From Hymenochaete sp. R1 (taxonomy: Eukaryota; Basidiomycota; Agaricomycetes; Hymenochaetales; Hymenochaetaceae), in assembly GCA_019400425.1 (NCBI GenBank), contig JAFREE010000136.1, forward strand, positions 1 to 64,000: 64,000 nt of DNA, written 5' to 3'. Under the pieces are notes generated by a model. That model searched no databases. It was not told where the DNA came from and saw only the letters and a program-made list of their open reading frames with translations. The first letter of the stretch is position 1. Each line of letters opens with the position of its first letter. A program made the position numbers and the translations under genes. Below are positions 1-12,916 of this stretch, one piece after another.

Positions 1-813
1 TAAAGCTAAGTGTCCACAAGAAATCACGTGCTGCTCTACTCTATGAATTACTGAGGCCGTTCTTGTCTGCTCCAACAAAACGTTTTAATCCCGGTGAGAA
101 TATATCTTGAGAGAAGGCAAATTATATGTTATGTGATGAAGGAAGCCACCTGGAACGTGCAAAGCAGGGCCGCTCGTACTTGAGTTACATTTTTTTCCGA
201 CGCACATAAGACCGCACACTTATACATTCACCATCCAGTTTCGCGGGGCTAGAAATTCGAGATTTTCGCTCACTTTCTGGAATATATTGGGAAGGAAACG
301 GGACACTAGTAAGGGAAGGTGGATAGTAAAAAGTTTACCTGGAACTACCTTTGCTAACTTCGTCCCGGTCAACTTTTGCGACTGCTCAATCCGCTTGTAA
401 TCTTAACAGAAAAAGGATATCGCTCTGCGCAAAGCTCGCTTACAGTATCTAAAAGGTAAGCCGCGGGATTTCAGATGGCTTGAGTTTATTGGATCCGCAC
501 TGAAAGTTCAAAATGACCCTGATTGTACTTCTTGTAGAGAACAAATAGTATGGTCCATTAAGCAGAAACAATGAGAGAAATTTGACGCTACTACCAGACC
601 TAGATACAAAGAGCCATAGCATTATTCGCAAGAATTCTGCTAGTGGGGCGGACATCTATAAGAGGTGAGAATTGTTTGATAGGTTATACGCGCATTGAGG
701 CTAGCTTGTCAGGCCAGTGGCCAGTAGTCACTCCAACCATGGAAATCGCGAGCTGCATCACATATCATTACTTGAGTGGCCATTAAATGCACATTGAAAA
801 TAAAGCAAAGGAT
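1..813. other. Gene-free stretch at window start
   Basis: No reading frame here has convincing protein character. The longest (449-655, minus, 68 codons) lacks recognisable motifs and plausible splice partners. The sequence is AT-rich. The 5' part of a gene lying to the left could extend in, but I see no exon I can defend. Confidence 0.4.
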
Positions 814-1140
814 TTAAACAAGAAAGGCCAAGACCGGACCGATGTTTAAAATTGGAGGCTTTTGGCGACGTTGCGCGAGTCTGAGTCTGTTCTTTCGCGG
901 ATCGTTTTTTGCGGGGAGTGAGGAGATAATTTTGAGTGATTTGTCCCGTATTTTACCAGAAGTGGTTGGATAAATACCTTCTTGCTGATCCTTTTCCACC
1001 AATAAATCAAGAACCTGACCCAATATTGGGTTCACTATTTTGATCCCCTCGTAAACCTTCTCTCTGAGATCATCTAACGCGTCTGCGATGCTTCTGCCTT
1101 CGCTCTGGATATTCTGGCTGGAGCCGACCTCCTCATTCAA
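814..1140 (-). CDS. Possible small protein, 108 aa, unknown
   Basis: An uninterrupted 108-codon frame begins with MNEEVGSSQN. Its first 70 residues look protein-like: an amphipathic, acidic/hydrophobic stretch (ADALDDLREKVYEGIKIV) that could form helix, followed by a basic tail (KNDPRKNRLRLAQRRQK). I recognise no family. No intron consensus is needed to keep it open. It may be a small intronless gene, one exon of a larger gene, or chance. The region around it has no other candidate on either strand, so it is listed at low confidence. Confidence 0.3.
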   Translation of the reverse strand: MNEEVGSSQNIQSEGRSIADALDDLREKVYEGIKIVNPILGQVLDLLVEKDQQEGIYPTTSGKIRDKSLKIISSLPAKNDPRKNRLRLAQRRQKPPILNIGPVLAFLV

Positions 1141-2128
1141 GTTATCCTTCGCCTTACGGCTTACAGTGGCTTATAGTCCAGGTTATTGTAAAGTGTGAGA
1201 TATTCGATGGAAAATGACAAACCGGATAGACTATATTTGTATGTCCCATCTTTGAATACAGCACGTTTGCCTGTGTGGAATGTGATGGCGGTCTTTTCAC
1301 TTTTGTCGAATTGCAACAGCGGCAACCAGTCTTTAATACGCCATAAATACGGACCAGACCCAGAAATTCTTCTCAGAGACGTTTATCGGCACGTACGCTG
1401 TTTCTCTTTTTCGTCTGGAATGTGCAGGTGAGAGATTGATCAGATGAATAGATACCGAACAGATTGATCTCAATACTCACATTCTCCAAGCTCCTCTCCA
1501 GTCAAGGGGCGCCAATCTGGCTCCTTCTGCTTTCCATTGGACATTGCGAATGCCTGGTAAAGAGTTAATAGCACGAGAGAGACAAGTTTTTGACAAATGG
1601 ACAGGACAAAGAAAGGCGAGGGAAGGGGACAAAAATGCATGGACTCGGGAGAGCTCACTGTGACATTCTATAACTCTCGCCACTGCTTACGAATGACCAT
1701 CCTAGTTCCCTTCGGAGTGATACCTTGGGATAAGCTTCTGGCATAAAGGTACTAGAAGCAATCGAGGAGTTTTGTTCCTTACTTTGAGACCCAAATGGAG
1801 AACTCGCCACCGCTACGTTGAACATGCTTTGAGGATGTCACTGGCCCGTGGCCGCTCGCGAAATCCCCGTTCACCTTTCATTTCGTAGATTGGTAGGGAT
1901 TTGAGAAACTTTAATTGGATAATGGCAGATCGCATACACATCAATCCACGGCTTGAGAGCCTCGAAGAGCACTAAGAAGACTCAGATTGGTCCTTCTAGT
2001 TGTATTACCATTATTTAACATTGTATCGAGATCGATGTTGGCCTCGATGGCAAGAAAGACTCAGAGAGTCTAAGGCATAAATGTCCAGGTTTTGCTATGC
2101 AAAAGGACGGGAAAAGTCTGTCTGACAT
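1141..2128. other. Intergenic, no supported gene
   Basis: Only short frames occur (1195-1431 plus; 1470-1683 minus, two overlapping frames). None shows a motif or a consistent splice chain. The right end borders the stop codon of the minus-strand gene that ends at 2129. Confidence 0.4.
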
Positions 2129-3116
2129 TTATTCGGCCTTTACCCCGTTATCCTCAAGAATCTTAGACAAACGAGGTGCCCAATTTTTGAGTTCGTTGTA
2201 AATGTTTACGCTGAGTTCACCTGCCGCATAGTCGACGCTGTTTCCTCTGCCCGAGATCTCCTTGTCCACCCCATTGTTGTCTTTGATAATTGCTAGAAAC
2301 ACCAATCATTCCATTGAATATAGTACTCTCAGTGGATAGAAAGTTTAGAAACTAACCAGAGAGCCGGTATATATGACTACCATCGCTGTATTCGTCGATT
2401 TGGCCTGAACGGAACGCAACGACGCCGATACTATCTCCATGTATCAGCAAAGCTTCCCATTCTTATGCGCCCCATTCAAAGGTCGATCAGGATAAATTGA
2501 ACACGAAATGAATTCATGAGACTTACGGCCTTGTACTTTTGCATCTATTCACAAGAAAAAGATCGGTCAAGTCGGCTTGTTAAACAAACTTCGAATCAGC
2601 AGCCCTAAACTTACATTCTTCAAAATCTCGGCCTTTGAGATCGTGTGACCTAGGCCATTCCTGTTTTGTAGACATCAAAATCCCCTGGAAAGATAAATAG
2701 GCAAGATCGTAGAGTTTCAAGAAACCGGACAAGTAAAGAAAGCAGACTGAGGGAAGGAAGTAGGTCATCCATTGGTCTGGCTTAACTTCCCACTTTGCAT
2801 CTCTCGCCACGGCTTGCGGCTCGGATACCTCTTCCGGCTTTTTTTTGGTCTCAAGTATGAGCGATTGTGCATTTGATTCGGTTGAGACCCCATGAAGAAC
2901 CCGGCACTGCTTCCATAGGTAGTCATTGGAGAGATCGATAAGCATATTTCGAGCTTCCTTTGAGGTGTCGTTAGGAAACAACGTCGCGGAAAGAAAATGG
3001 ATCGAGGGATCATCGATAATAATCTTGTTAATGAGCCGTGAGTGACTGACAATAGTTGAAGGGGCTGGACGTTCATTTGAGAGACTTGGATGTGCCTTTA
3101 TGTTTTCCCACTCCAT
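2129..3116 (-). CDS. Uncharacterised protein, at least four exons
   Basis: Function is unknown. On the minus strand, exons at about 2615-3116, 2527-2544, 2357-2461 and 2129-2292 join in phase through clean GT-AG introns of 64-70 nt, with donors GTAAGT and GTTAGT. The joined protein is about 260 residues and ends ...EDNGVKAE. The 18-nt exon is obligatory: skipping it gives a stop codon. A hydrophobic patch (WMTYFLPSVCFLYLSGFL) lies near the middle and could be one membrane helix. Further 5' exons may exist around 3150-3300, because frames there fit the same pattern, so the start at 3116 is provisional. No family was recognised. Confidence 0.5.
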
Positions 3117-3772
3117 TTCTGCGTGTAAGTTATGAGCAGCCTAAGAAAATCAAGCAATGCAGCTGCTTACATGGAATTAAGGCGTACGTGACTGCTTGTG
3201 CAACTGCCCTCACATCGTCGTATCGTCAAGTTGGATCGTATCATGGGTACTTGCTTACACAAATCAAGTACTCCGTATCGATAGACTTTTGAAGACAAGA
3301 AAACGGGATTTTTGTATAAAAACAAATACTGCTGCAGCAAAGACAAACGTGGTATAAAAAGGAAGAGGGGAATGGCTGATCGTAAAACTGAGCGCGCGAG
3401 AAATACATAAAGCAGTACTTACGTAATAACTTTTTGAACCAGTTTGAACCAGAGTTTGCCGAATTCGCTAGATATTCGAGTCAGCGTTTTGAACGGCAAA
3501 GGAAAAGGCAACAACGACCTCGACGACGACTTCGACGAGGACGACGTTCAAAGCCTGAAGAGGGCTGTATGCTGCGAGCACGATGCGTCGTCGGCGTATT
3601 ATCGCGATGGTGTCGACAGCGAGTGCCAGAGCGAGGGCGAGTCGATCAGATAGGGTCCGATAGTAGCCATTGCCAGTCGCAGCAGCTCTTACCCAGAGTC
3701 ATCTCCAGTTTTGCCCTCTACCACTCACCTCCGTCTAGTCCATCTCACAGACACTTCAGCCCAGCGGCAGCC

Positions 3773-6180
3773 ATGTCTGGCATCGACATCATCACTGAAC
3801 GTCTGGCAAAGGTGTCAATAAAACCCTCTGCTTCTGTGTCGCACGCTAGCCAGGCATCTCCTGCAGAATGGCGGAATGCCCTATCAAGCGCGCCGGGCAC
3901 GCCCAAAGACTTCGAACTGCTCAAAATTCTTGTATTCAAGCCAAAGACAGCCAAGTCGGCAACGACAGTGCCGGTCGTGATCGTTGCTCGTGAAGAGACA
4001 GATGCGAATGCAGCCACGTTGGGAAAGAAATTAAACCTGAAGGAAATGCGCCTAGCTAATGCGGATCTGCTGAAGGAATTCTTTTCGCTTGACAAAGACT
4101 CTTGTACGTCGCTTTACTACCCGCCAGTAGGTGTGAGCTGATTGTAATACTAGTATCACCCCTTGCTCTTGATAGCGCATCATTCCCGAAGGTCCTTACA
4201 GTCCTTGATACATCACTTTCAACCGCACCGTCCCCCTTCGCCATACATGCTCTCGGCCCCGATTCGACCGTATTTCTTTCAGGTGCAGAAATTGTTTCCT
4301 ACATCAAATCACTAGAGACCGAGGGAACCAAGGTTCAGGAGATTGACTTCAGCACGCTAAGGTCAGAACCTACTGCTCCTCCAGCAGGTGCATCAAAAAC
4401 AGCACAATTAGACAAAACCGTCAAAGAGGATGCTAAGATTGATGGTGCGGTCCAAATTGCTATCGGTGTGAAGAAAGAAGTCGACTTCCCAACCTGGTAT
4501 ACCAACGTGAGTCCTGGTCCAAATTTTTGCAATGCTCGGAATTGCTCATATGCTATTTAGGTCCTTCTCAAAGCCGACATGCTCGATTATTATAGTGTCA
4601 GCGGGTGTTACATCTTGAAACCCTGGTCGTATAGCATTTGGGAAGAGATACAGGGATGGTTCAATGCGAAGATTAAGGAGATGGACGTGGAGAACGCTTA
4701 TTTTCCCATGTTCGTCTCGCAGAAAGTCCTTGAACGTGAGAAAGACCATATCGAGGGATTCTCTCCAGAAGTCGCATGGGTCACCCGCGCAGGTCAGTCA
4801 GAACTCGAGGAACATATCGCTATCCGCCCCACTTCAGAAACGGCCATGTATCCTTACTACGCGAAATGGATTAAAAGCCATCGTGATCTTCCACTGAAGT
4901 TGAATCAATGGAACAGTGTTGTCCGTTGGGAGTTCAAAAGCCCTCAACCTTTCCTCCGTACGCGCGAGTTCCTTTGGCAAGAAGGTCATACCGCACATTT
5001 GACTAAGCCGGAAGCGGACGTCGAAGTACGACAAATCCTTGACCTCTACCGACGCGTATACGAAGAACTCCTCGCCGTGCCGGTTATCCCTGGCGTCAAG
5101 TCAGAGAAGGAAAAATTCGCAGGCGGACTGTACACGACGACCGTAGAAGGTTTCATCCCGACCACCGGTCGTGGCATCCAGGCGGCGACCTCTCACTGCC
5201 TCGGCCAGAATTTCTCCCGCCCCGAAATGTTCAATATCGCCGTCGAAGATCCCGACGATCCGCAAGGCAAAGGCCCCAACGGCGGGAAAATCTACGCCTG
5301 GCAGAACTCATGGGGCTTGAGTACGCGTACGATCGGGGTTATGGTTATGATTCATGGTGATAACCAGGGATTGGTCCTGCCGCCGCGCGTTGCGTCGGTT
5401 CAGGCGGTGATTGTACCGTGTGGGGTGACGGCGAAGACGAACAAGCAAGAGCTATACGATGCCTGTGATCAACTTGCGAAGAGGCTAAAGAAGGCGGGTA
5501 TACGGGTGAAGGCTGATTTAAGAGAGGGCTATACCCCGGGTTACAAGTTCAATGATTGGGAACAAAAGGTATAGTCGCATTTTTTCTGCGTAGTACATCT
5601 ACTCATATCGCTCTTTGTGCGACGTTAAAGGGTGTCCCTCTTCGCCTCGAATTGGGTCCCAACGACATCCAAAAAAATCAAACCATATCCGTTCGGCGTG
5701 ACACGAACGCCAAAGCGCCCCTCTCCCTCGCAGATCTCGAGACCGCTATCCCTACTCTACTCGATACGATCCAGAATGACATGTTCGAGCGCGCGAGGAA
5801 GGTGTACATGTCAAGGCTGAAGGCTGTGACGAAATGGGAGGATGTTGTACCGACGCTGGATGATAAATGTGTTGCTGTGCTGCCTTGGTGCGAGGAGGAA
5901 GCGTGTGAAGATGATATCAAGGAGCGTTCGGGGAAGAAGTTCGTATCGTGTCTTACAACCTTTCTGATAACGTGCACTGACCTTCTCTGTTCTTTCTTCC
6001 TCTCCTTTCTGAATCTAAAGTGCTGAGCCTCAGGATGAGCGTGCACCTTCTGCTGGTGCCAAATCGCTTGCGATACCCTTCGATCAGTCACCATACCCCG
6101 AGATCAATCCGGGCGAGACTAAATGCCCCGCGTGCGGCAAGGACGCAAAACGGTGGACGATGTTTGGAAGGTCGTACTAG
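3773..6180 (+). CDS. prs1: Prolyl-tRNA synthetase, cytosolic (eukaryote/archaeal type)
   Basis: Charges tRNA-Pro with proline in the cytosol. Five exons fit in phase: 3773-4103, 4154-4506, 4561-5568, 5631-5942 and 6028-6180, giving about 718 aa. Residues 1 to about 200 resemble the YbaK/ProX-like domain that fungal ProRS carries at its N-terminus. The class II core follows, with [19 protein letters not shown], the motif 2 region around [20 protein letters not shown], and motif 3-like [16 protein letters not shown]. An anticodon-binding domain follows. The end carries a four-cysteine zinc site (PWCEEEAC and KCPACGK) and the family terminus FGRSY. The start codon opens [11 protein letters not shown]. 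An in-frame Arg-rich extension upstream (from 3434) looks unlike protein and was left out. The last acceptor could be 6 nt further right (6034). Confidence 0.95.
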
Positions 6181-6552
6181 GGCTGCAGAGTTGTCGTGAG
6201 GCGTATTCAGTCATGGAGGGTGGTTTGTGATACTGCTGCGCGTATATACAAAATGAATGTACTAGGGGTTGCTTATGCTATCGGCTGGCGAACGTTCTCG
6301 AATTTACTTTCGTGTTATTGATGCTATTCAAGAACAATAGATCCTTATAGCCCATACGCTTAGACTGATGGAACGATGGCTAAAAAATTCAAGCACTCTA
6401 AGGAAACGAGAAAGGGTGTTCTTCCTATTTCCTACTGTTTGTGTGTAGTAACGAAACTTTTGAAATAAGAATCTACAATTTAAGAATCGATTGAGCGCGT
6501 CGATAGCAGAGTAGTGGGATTAAGAATGGTAATTGCCTATGTACTCAGGTCA
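6181..6552. other. Convergent 3' intergenic region (ProRS / mitochondrial IleRS)
   Basis: About 370 bases separate the two convergent stop codons. I see only AT-rich sequence suited to two 3' ends, and no reading frame of note. Confidence 0.5.
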
Positions 6553-9500
6553 TCATGATGGGAGTGAGGATACGGTGTCTGCACATCGCTTGCATAGCTC
6601 TTCTTCATCATGACGAGTGAAGGTCCAACATCGCGGGCACTTCTGGTACGAGGAAGGGCGGATGCGTATCTGTAAATTATCTTTCGAGTCTAAGGGGTAT
6701 AAAAAGTATTAGGGAACAGTCAATGGTAGATAATGTAGGAAGGGACGACGTACTGGGGATGTCGAATGTTGACGCATAGCCCCAGTGTTTTTCATCTCGC
6801 ATGTGATTGTCGACATGCATGATATTTACATCCGAGACGATGAATAGCGTTTTCAAGAAGTCCCCTGAAAGTCCTATCGTCAGCATCCTCAAAGACAACA
6901 AATTGAATTATCGTCACGTACGGTGCTTGCTTAGAGCCTGGGCAGCATCACTCCCTTGTCCGAGCCACTGACCATTCGGAACAATGACATCGACTTGAGC
7001 TTCGAGCGAGCTGCGGAGTTCCTTTGCGCTACGCGCCTGCTCGAGGCATCCTAGGACGACATCCCGTAAGCCAAGAAGGATGGACATGTCCCTGTCGATA
7101 GTTTCATCGGTCCAGATGCACGCTTCTGGCTCGTCGGCCTTATACCAGAGAAAACCCATTCAATGAACTAAACTTATCTGCAGAAGATACCCAAAGAAGA
7201 GATGCTCACAAGAAGGGTCCATTTCTGCATGAAGATGGAAGGACCTTCAGACTTCTCGTCAATGGCACCGTTCCGATGGTAAAAAATCTCTTCAGCGAGG
7301 TGAGGAGTTAATGGAGCAAGCATCTTCGCAAGCCGATCCAAAACCTTCCATCAAAAGAACATACCATCAGTAATCCGATATCTTCCCCAAATACTTAAAA
7401 CGGTATTCACCTTGCTGAGAACAGTGACGACTGCACGGCGCTCGATGCTAGTGATTTTATCGGCGTATAAAATGTCTTTCGTGATGTCGAAGTAGAGGGA
7501 TGAAAGAGTGATGTTCGCGAAACGTGAGATGGCTTGCACGGCTGAAAATATCAATTTCGTAAGGACGAAGTAGGGAAAGTGGAATAGAGAAAGAGAGCTT
7601 ACCTCGAGGGAAATTTAGCTCGCTATAGTACCTAAAGACGTTCTTCTCGAGGTTCGTGAGCTCGAACATCACATACTTGTCTACCTAACAATAACATTCA
7701 GTTATAAAATTTTGACGGGGAGAACACGTAGTCACTTACTACGGACATCTGGTCAATTTGAAGGGGCGCAGTGTCCTTGGAGTCAGTGCTGCCGGCAGTG
7801 TTACCCAAAATGAATCGAGCGGTGTTCCTGATTTTTCTCAGCGCCTCTGCAGACTGAGCAAGGACAGTGGGACCGAGAGGTGCATCGCGCCAAAATTCGA
7901 CTGACGAAGCCCAGAAACGCAGGACGTCAGTTCCATATGCAGGCTCTTTCTTCTTGTCCTTATAAAACATAATAGTCGTTCAGTCATATACATGCCTTTA
8001 TCAAAAAAATTGATCAGACCTTTCCGCCTCGAATGATCGTCATGGGACTTAAGATATTTCCCTCGCTCTTGCTCATCTTCCTGCCATCTTTGTCTAGCAC
8101 CATTCCATGAGTGATCAATTTCCGATACGGTAACGTTTTCGGCTTGCTCTCCCCTGAGCTCACAGCAGTCGCCGTTAGAAGCAAGCTCTGGAACCACCCA
8201 CGATGTTGATCTGAGCCCTCCAGACAAACATCAGAGTAAGCAGGGGTAGAATCTGTAGCAGAGGAAATATTTCTTTCTGCAAGAAGTGCCCAAGAACTAC
8301 CACTATCGAACCATACATCCATCGTGTCCGTTCCTTTTGACCAAGTGGCGCTCAACTCCTCGTCGGAGAGACCTTCGCGGAGAGAAGGAGGAACGAAGTC
8401 TGCAACGGGGCCATCCCACCAGTGTTGTGGACCTTTTTCTTCAAGAACAGAGAGAATGTGGGAGAGTGAAGAGGGCGTGAGGATGATGTCGTTGGTTGGG
8501 ATATGTGTGAGAGAAGGTATTGGGACGCCCCAGACACGTTGCCGTGAGATGCACCACTCGGACCGGGAGCGAACGAAGGACTCGAGACGGTTGCGGGCTT
8601 GATATCGATAATCAGTAAAGTGAAGAATAAAAACAAATAGAGCAAACTTACACTCAGGCGGGAAGAACGAAACATCCTTTAAGGATTTAAGAGCATCTTC
8701 CTTGATTGACTCTAGACTCGCAAACCACTGAGAAGTCGCTCTGTATTATACAGGATTCGGTGCTCAGCCCTGGATTTCCAGAAGAAGAAAAACAAGTCGA
8801 ACACACGTCACGATGATAGGTTTGTCCGTCTTCCAGTCATAGGGATACTTATGCTTAATCTTTTCCTCTTTCAACAAGACACCATCCATGTCTTTGAGAG
8901 CGTCGATAATCGCATCCGTCCCACCATGCAACACCGGTTGTTCAAACAGTTTCAAGCAAATATCATCCCCAACCACGTCCGATACTGAGTCCGAGAAGCG
9001 ACCCTTACTGTCAATATGGCAGATGAGGCTGTCAGGATCGCCTGTGCGAAGGAGGCCGAGATGTTTGAAGACGGCATAGTCCTCGGCACCGTGCGCTGGT
9101 GCACAATGTACGAGTCCGGTGCCGGAGTCAGGTGTAACGTGGTCGGAAGGGATGATTTTGTACGGTGCGCGAGCCCGAGAGGCGCCGAATATCGGAGTAT
9201 AGGAGATGTCGGTGAGGTCCTTACCTGGAATATGTCAGAGATTGTATAGGAAAACAAAAGCAGTATCGATCACCTGGAACAGTCATTAGTTCTTCGTACT
9301 GGCCAATCGTCGATTCCAGTGATGATAATCTATCCCGAGCAACAATTATGATACCTGTCGCAGTATCAAGCACACTGTACGACATTTCAGCATTCACAGC
9401 GATACCCTACAATCCCGATCAACGTCTATGCAAATTTGTGTCGTGAGCGCTTACCATATTTGCTGTCAAAGTCCAGGGCGTAGTGGTCCAGACCAACGCC

Positions 9501-10725
9501 TTCACGTCCTTGGAACTGGAGTTAAGCAAGTCTTTCAGCGGAGATGGATTGATAGTTGAGGGGTCCAGTTGAAAGAGAACATAAACGGAGCGGGAGATGT
9601 GGTCGTCTTTGTAAACTAATTCTGCTTCTGCCAGGGCGGAGCGAGAGGAAGGGGAGTAGTGAACGGGGCGATAATTCCTGTATATAAGACCTGTTGTAGC
9701 GTTAATAGGCAAGGACCTGATAACGTTTTAAGTGACATTTACCTTTTTCGACCATGTCCTTGAAGATTTGAAGCTGCCTGAGCTCATACGAGGAGTCTAC
9801 ACCAATCGTAAGACGTTGAAAAGAACCATCTTAATTCTCGAGAAAAAATTACATACCCAGTGTTCGGTATGTGCCTTCTTTTGTCCAATCCGCCATGACA
9901 CCTAGTTCTTGGAAATCCACCCGCTGCCCTTGGATTTCTCGTTCTGCAACAGATTGGGCTGCATTGCGGATGACCTGAGTCGGTAGTGCATGAGCCTCTT
10001 TCTATTTTGAAAATTTGACATCAGGTTATTTTTTTAGTTTGAAATAAATGAAGACCAGCAACTTCTTACCTTCAATTCTTTCAGAGTTTTCTGTTCGATA
10101 GGAAGACCGTGACAATCCCATCCAGGGATGTAGCTTCGAATTTATAAGGAGTTAGTTTCAATTTTTTTCTTGAATTGTTGCTTCAGGTAAGGAGAACTCT
10201 TGCCAAGCGATGATAGACGGGTAGTCGAGTAGACTCATCGTGGAATACTAAAATCCACTTGAGGCACTTACTTAATTTTATGACCCTGTAAGAGATGGAA
10301 GCGATTGATTATGTCCTTCAAAATCTTGTTCATAGCGTGCCCTTGAAATGAGATGACAATGAGTTTAGACTGTTGTTGTATTTCAATAAATGGAGAACAT
10401 TGTCACCCATGTGAAGGTCGCCATTCGCGTAAGGTGGCCCATCGTGAAGCACGAACAATGGGCCATGGACATTCTCATTCTAAGCCACATGTCAGATTGG
10501 TTGCATCATTAATTTTGGATGGTGCCTTCCACTCACCTGCCATTTGTAGAGATCCTCAGATATTTTCTTCCGAAATGGTAGCTCTGATTTCTGAGGATCG
10601 CACCACTGAGGAAAAGTAGTTTTTGGCAGACGCAAGGTCTTTGAATACGCCTTTGAATTATCCGCCGCGGAAAAACTCCGTGCAGAGGAAGCGAAGTGCC
10701 GTCGACAAGACGTCCATAATCTCAT
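6553..10725 (-). CDS. ISM1: Isoleucyl-tRNA synthetase, mitochondrial
   Basis: Class I aminoacyl-tRNA synthetase charging mitochondrial tRNA-Ile. The N-terminus ([20 protein letters not shown]) is basic and serine-rich like a mitochondrial presequence. [20 protein letters not shown] sequence follows (here [20 protein letters not shown]). The HIGH box reads HMGH across an intron near 10,340-10,410. The KMSKS box is intact in [13 protein letters not shown] (about 8,070). [16 protein letters not shown] and [15 protein letters not shown] precede it. The C-terminus ends with the IleRS zinc finger pattern CPRCW...LCKRC near 6,570-6,640. The gene is broken by many short introns, so exons were followed by family match rather than fully mapped. 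Its start lies 277 bp from the divergent cyclin gene. Confidence 0.93.
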
Positions 10726-11002
10726 CGGCAGGTGCGAATGAAGTGTAGATGTGGCTTGAGAGAGAAAAGGCGAAAGTCACATTTTTTGCGCGTCTAACGT
10801 GTTGTTTGTTGTTGTTTTGACAGTGGTCGCGTTTGGTTCGTGTTGGGTTTAAATCGCCTCTCAGCCGACGTTCTCTCCTACCACTTCCTCCTCTTCTTCC
10901 TTCCGCTTCCTTCCCTCCTTCCCTCATCGCCGTCGTCGTCGGCATCAACAAGCCATTGGCACTATCATATAGAGACCTCCGACATCCTTTGCAACTTCTG
11001 CG
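10726..11002. promoter_or_regulatory. Bidirectional promoter region, ISM1 / cyclin
   Basis: The 277 bases between two divergent start codons must hold both promoters and 5' leaders. A pyrimidine-rich stretch on the plus strand (about 10,865-10,925, rich in CTTCC) runs toward the cyclin start, as is common upstream of basidiomycete transcription starts. I see no clear TATA box. Confidence 0.5.
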
Positions 11003-12916
11003 ATGTCTTCAAATGTTCCGGTGGTGAGTTGTTTTGCTCGTCGTGGCTTGGTGATTCTCAACACTCATCCCATCAATCCTGTCTTTCTTTTGAATTATTC
11101 TACGTTGTAATGATAGGCTCGAAGAGTAACACGACTCACTCGTGCGGTGAACAAGGATAATGAGAACGCAAACGCTCGCCCGTCACGGATGACGACTCGC
11201 TCCAAGCCACCCTCAAACGGGACCATCCCTGTCCCTTCTGCCGCAAAAGCATCTGTTCTAGCAGATGCAACCGCTCAGAACAAGCGGAAACGGGAAGCTT
11301 TGGGCGAAGTTACTGGAAAGTCAGTCAACAATAGGACAAAACCCTCAGTGGACGCCAAGGGCAAGGGCAAGGAAGCATTGGTTGTAAAACCATCCAAGTC
11401 GGCAACCACCTCAACCACGACTGGTAATGGTCGAGCCCCTCTCCGAACTGTGACGACTCGTGCTCGTCCAGCAGCTTCCAAGGCGCACAAGGATGACGCG
11501 ATGGCTGTGGATCATCCTACCAGGAACAAGGCGGTTCCTGTGGTTGAAGTTCCGACACAAACATCCACCTTCCATAGGACGACGTCAAGGGTCAAGGTCA
11601 AGGCTACCACCTCCACAACTGCGGTAACAAGGAGGACGACCGCCCAAAGAAAAGTTGTCGTTCAGGAATCGGAGCCTGACCTCATCGAGGAGCCAGTTTC
11701 AAAGCGCAGGCGCACGTCATCCGAGGTGGGAGATGAGGCATTACTTGAAAACATTGTGGAAGAATCGGAACCTGCTGACGCTGGCGTCGGAGATAATGCT
11801 TTTGATCATGCCGAGCAAGTTGTTGAGCAAGATCGAGAGTGGGATGATCTTGACCGGGACGATGACGACGATCCACTCATGGTTAGCGAGTACGTGGTCG
11901 ACATTTTCAACTATCTTAAAGCAATCGAAGTGAGTTTTTGCTTTCGGCTTCTGAGATTTGATACCGACTAATGTTATATTAGCAAACGACTATGCCAAAC
12001 CCAAACTACATGGAGAATCAAAAAGAACTCGCATGGAAGATGCGCGGTATTCTCATGGACTGGCTTATCCAGGTTCATTCCCGTTTCAAGCTCTTGCCCG
12101 AAACGCTGTTCCTCTGCGTCAACCTCATTGACCGTTTCCTTTCTTCCCGTGTCGTTTCTCTGGCCAAACTGCAACTGGTCGGAGTATCATGCATGTTCGT
12201 CGCTGCGAAGTTAGAGGAGACAATCGCTCCTTCCGTCACCAACTTCATCTATTGTGCGGACTCGTCGTATACTGAAGCCGAGATTCTTCAAGCAGAAAAG
12301 TATATCCTTAAGACGATCGATTGGAACTTGAGTTACCCCTGCCCATTGAATTTTCTTCGTCGTATCAGTAAAGCGGATGATTACAACGTCCAAACCCGAA
12401 CAATCGGGAAATACTTGGTCGAAATTGGATGTTTAGAATGGCGTCTCCTCGCGGCACCGCCTTCACTATTGGCTGCTGCTTCAATGTGGTTGGCACGTCT
12501 CATTCTCGATGTTCCTGACTGGGTATGTTGGAATCCTTTTTTGTTCGCGTGTAAAGTGACTCATTGGTTGCCCAGACTCCGAATCTCCGTTATTTCTCGT
12601 CGTACCCTGAGGAAGCTCTTATCCCAACTGCCAACCTCATCATCAACTATATTTTGAAACCAATCGCGCACGAGTCATTCTTCAAGAAGTATGCTGCCAA
12701 GCGATACATGAAGGTTGGTTTTTCTCAGATACCTTCTGCTTTCTCGATCTCATCGTTTTGTTTTAGGCAAGTGTTTATGTGAGGGAATGGGCACTTCAAC
12801 GTTGGGAAGAGCGAACCATGGTCAATCTGGCAGCTGATCTTCCTATGCTCAAGGAGGAGGCGCGGCGACAGGCAGCTGAGAATGCGGCGCAGGCAGCACT
12901 GGAGCAAGGTATTTAG
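11003..12916 (+). CDS. G2/mitotic-specific cyclin, B type
   Basis: Activates the mitotic Cdk1 kinase in the nucleus. Five exons fit in phase: 11003-11023, 11117-11929, 11983-12522, 12576-12713 and 12767-12916, giving 553 aa. The first exon codes only MSSNVPV and is followed by RRVTRLTRAVNKDNENA. A destruction box, REALGEV, lies near residue 66, so APC/C-dependent turnover is expected. A low-complexity Lys/Thr/Ser-rich region precedes an acidic linker. The cyclin N box follows, with MRGILMDWLIQVH and the FVAAKLEETIAPS helix. The cyclin C box contains PPSLLAAASMWLARLIL. The C-terminus is charged and alanine-rich. B-type is preferred over A-type because of the MRGILMDWLIQVHSRF signature and overall length. 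Confidence 0.94.

Noticed and set aside
3434..3772. In-frame 113-codon N-terminal extension of ProRS and an overlapping 69-codon plus frame
   Set aside because: The extension is Arg-rich and unlike any ProRS N-terminus. The family start matches the ATG at 3773. The 69-codon frame has no motif or splice link.
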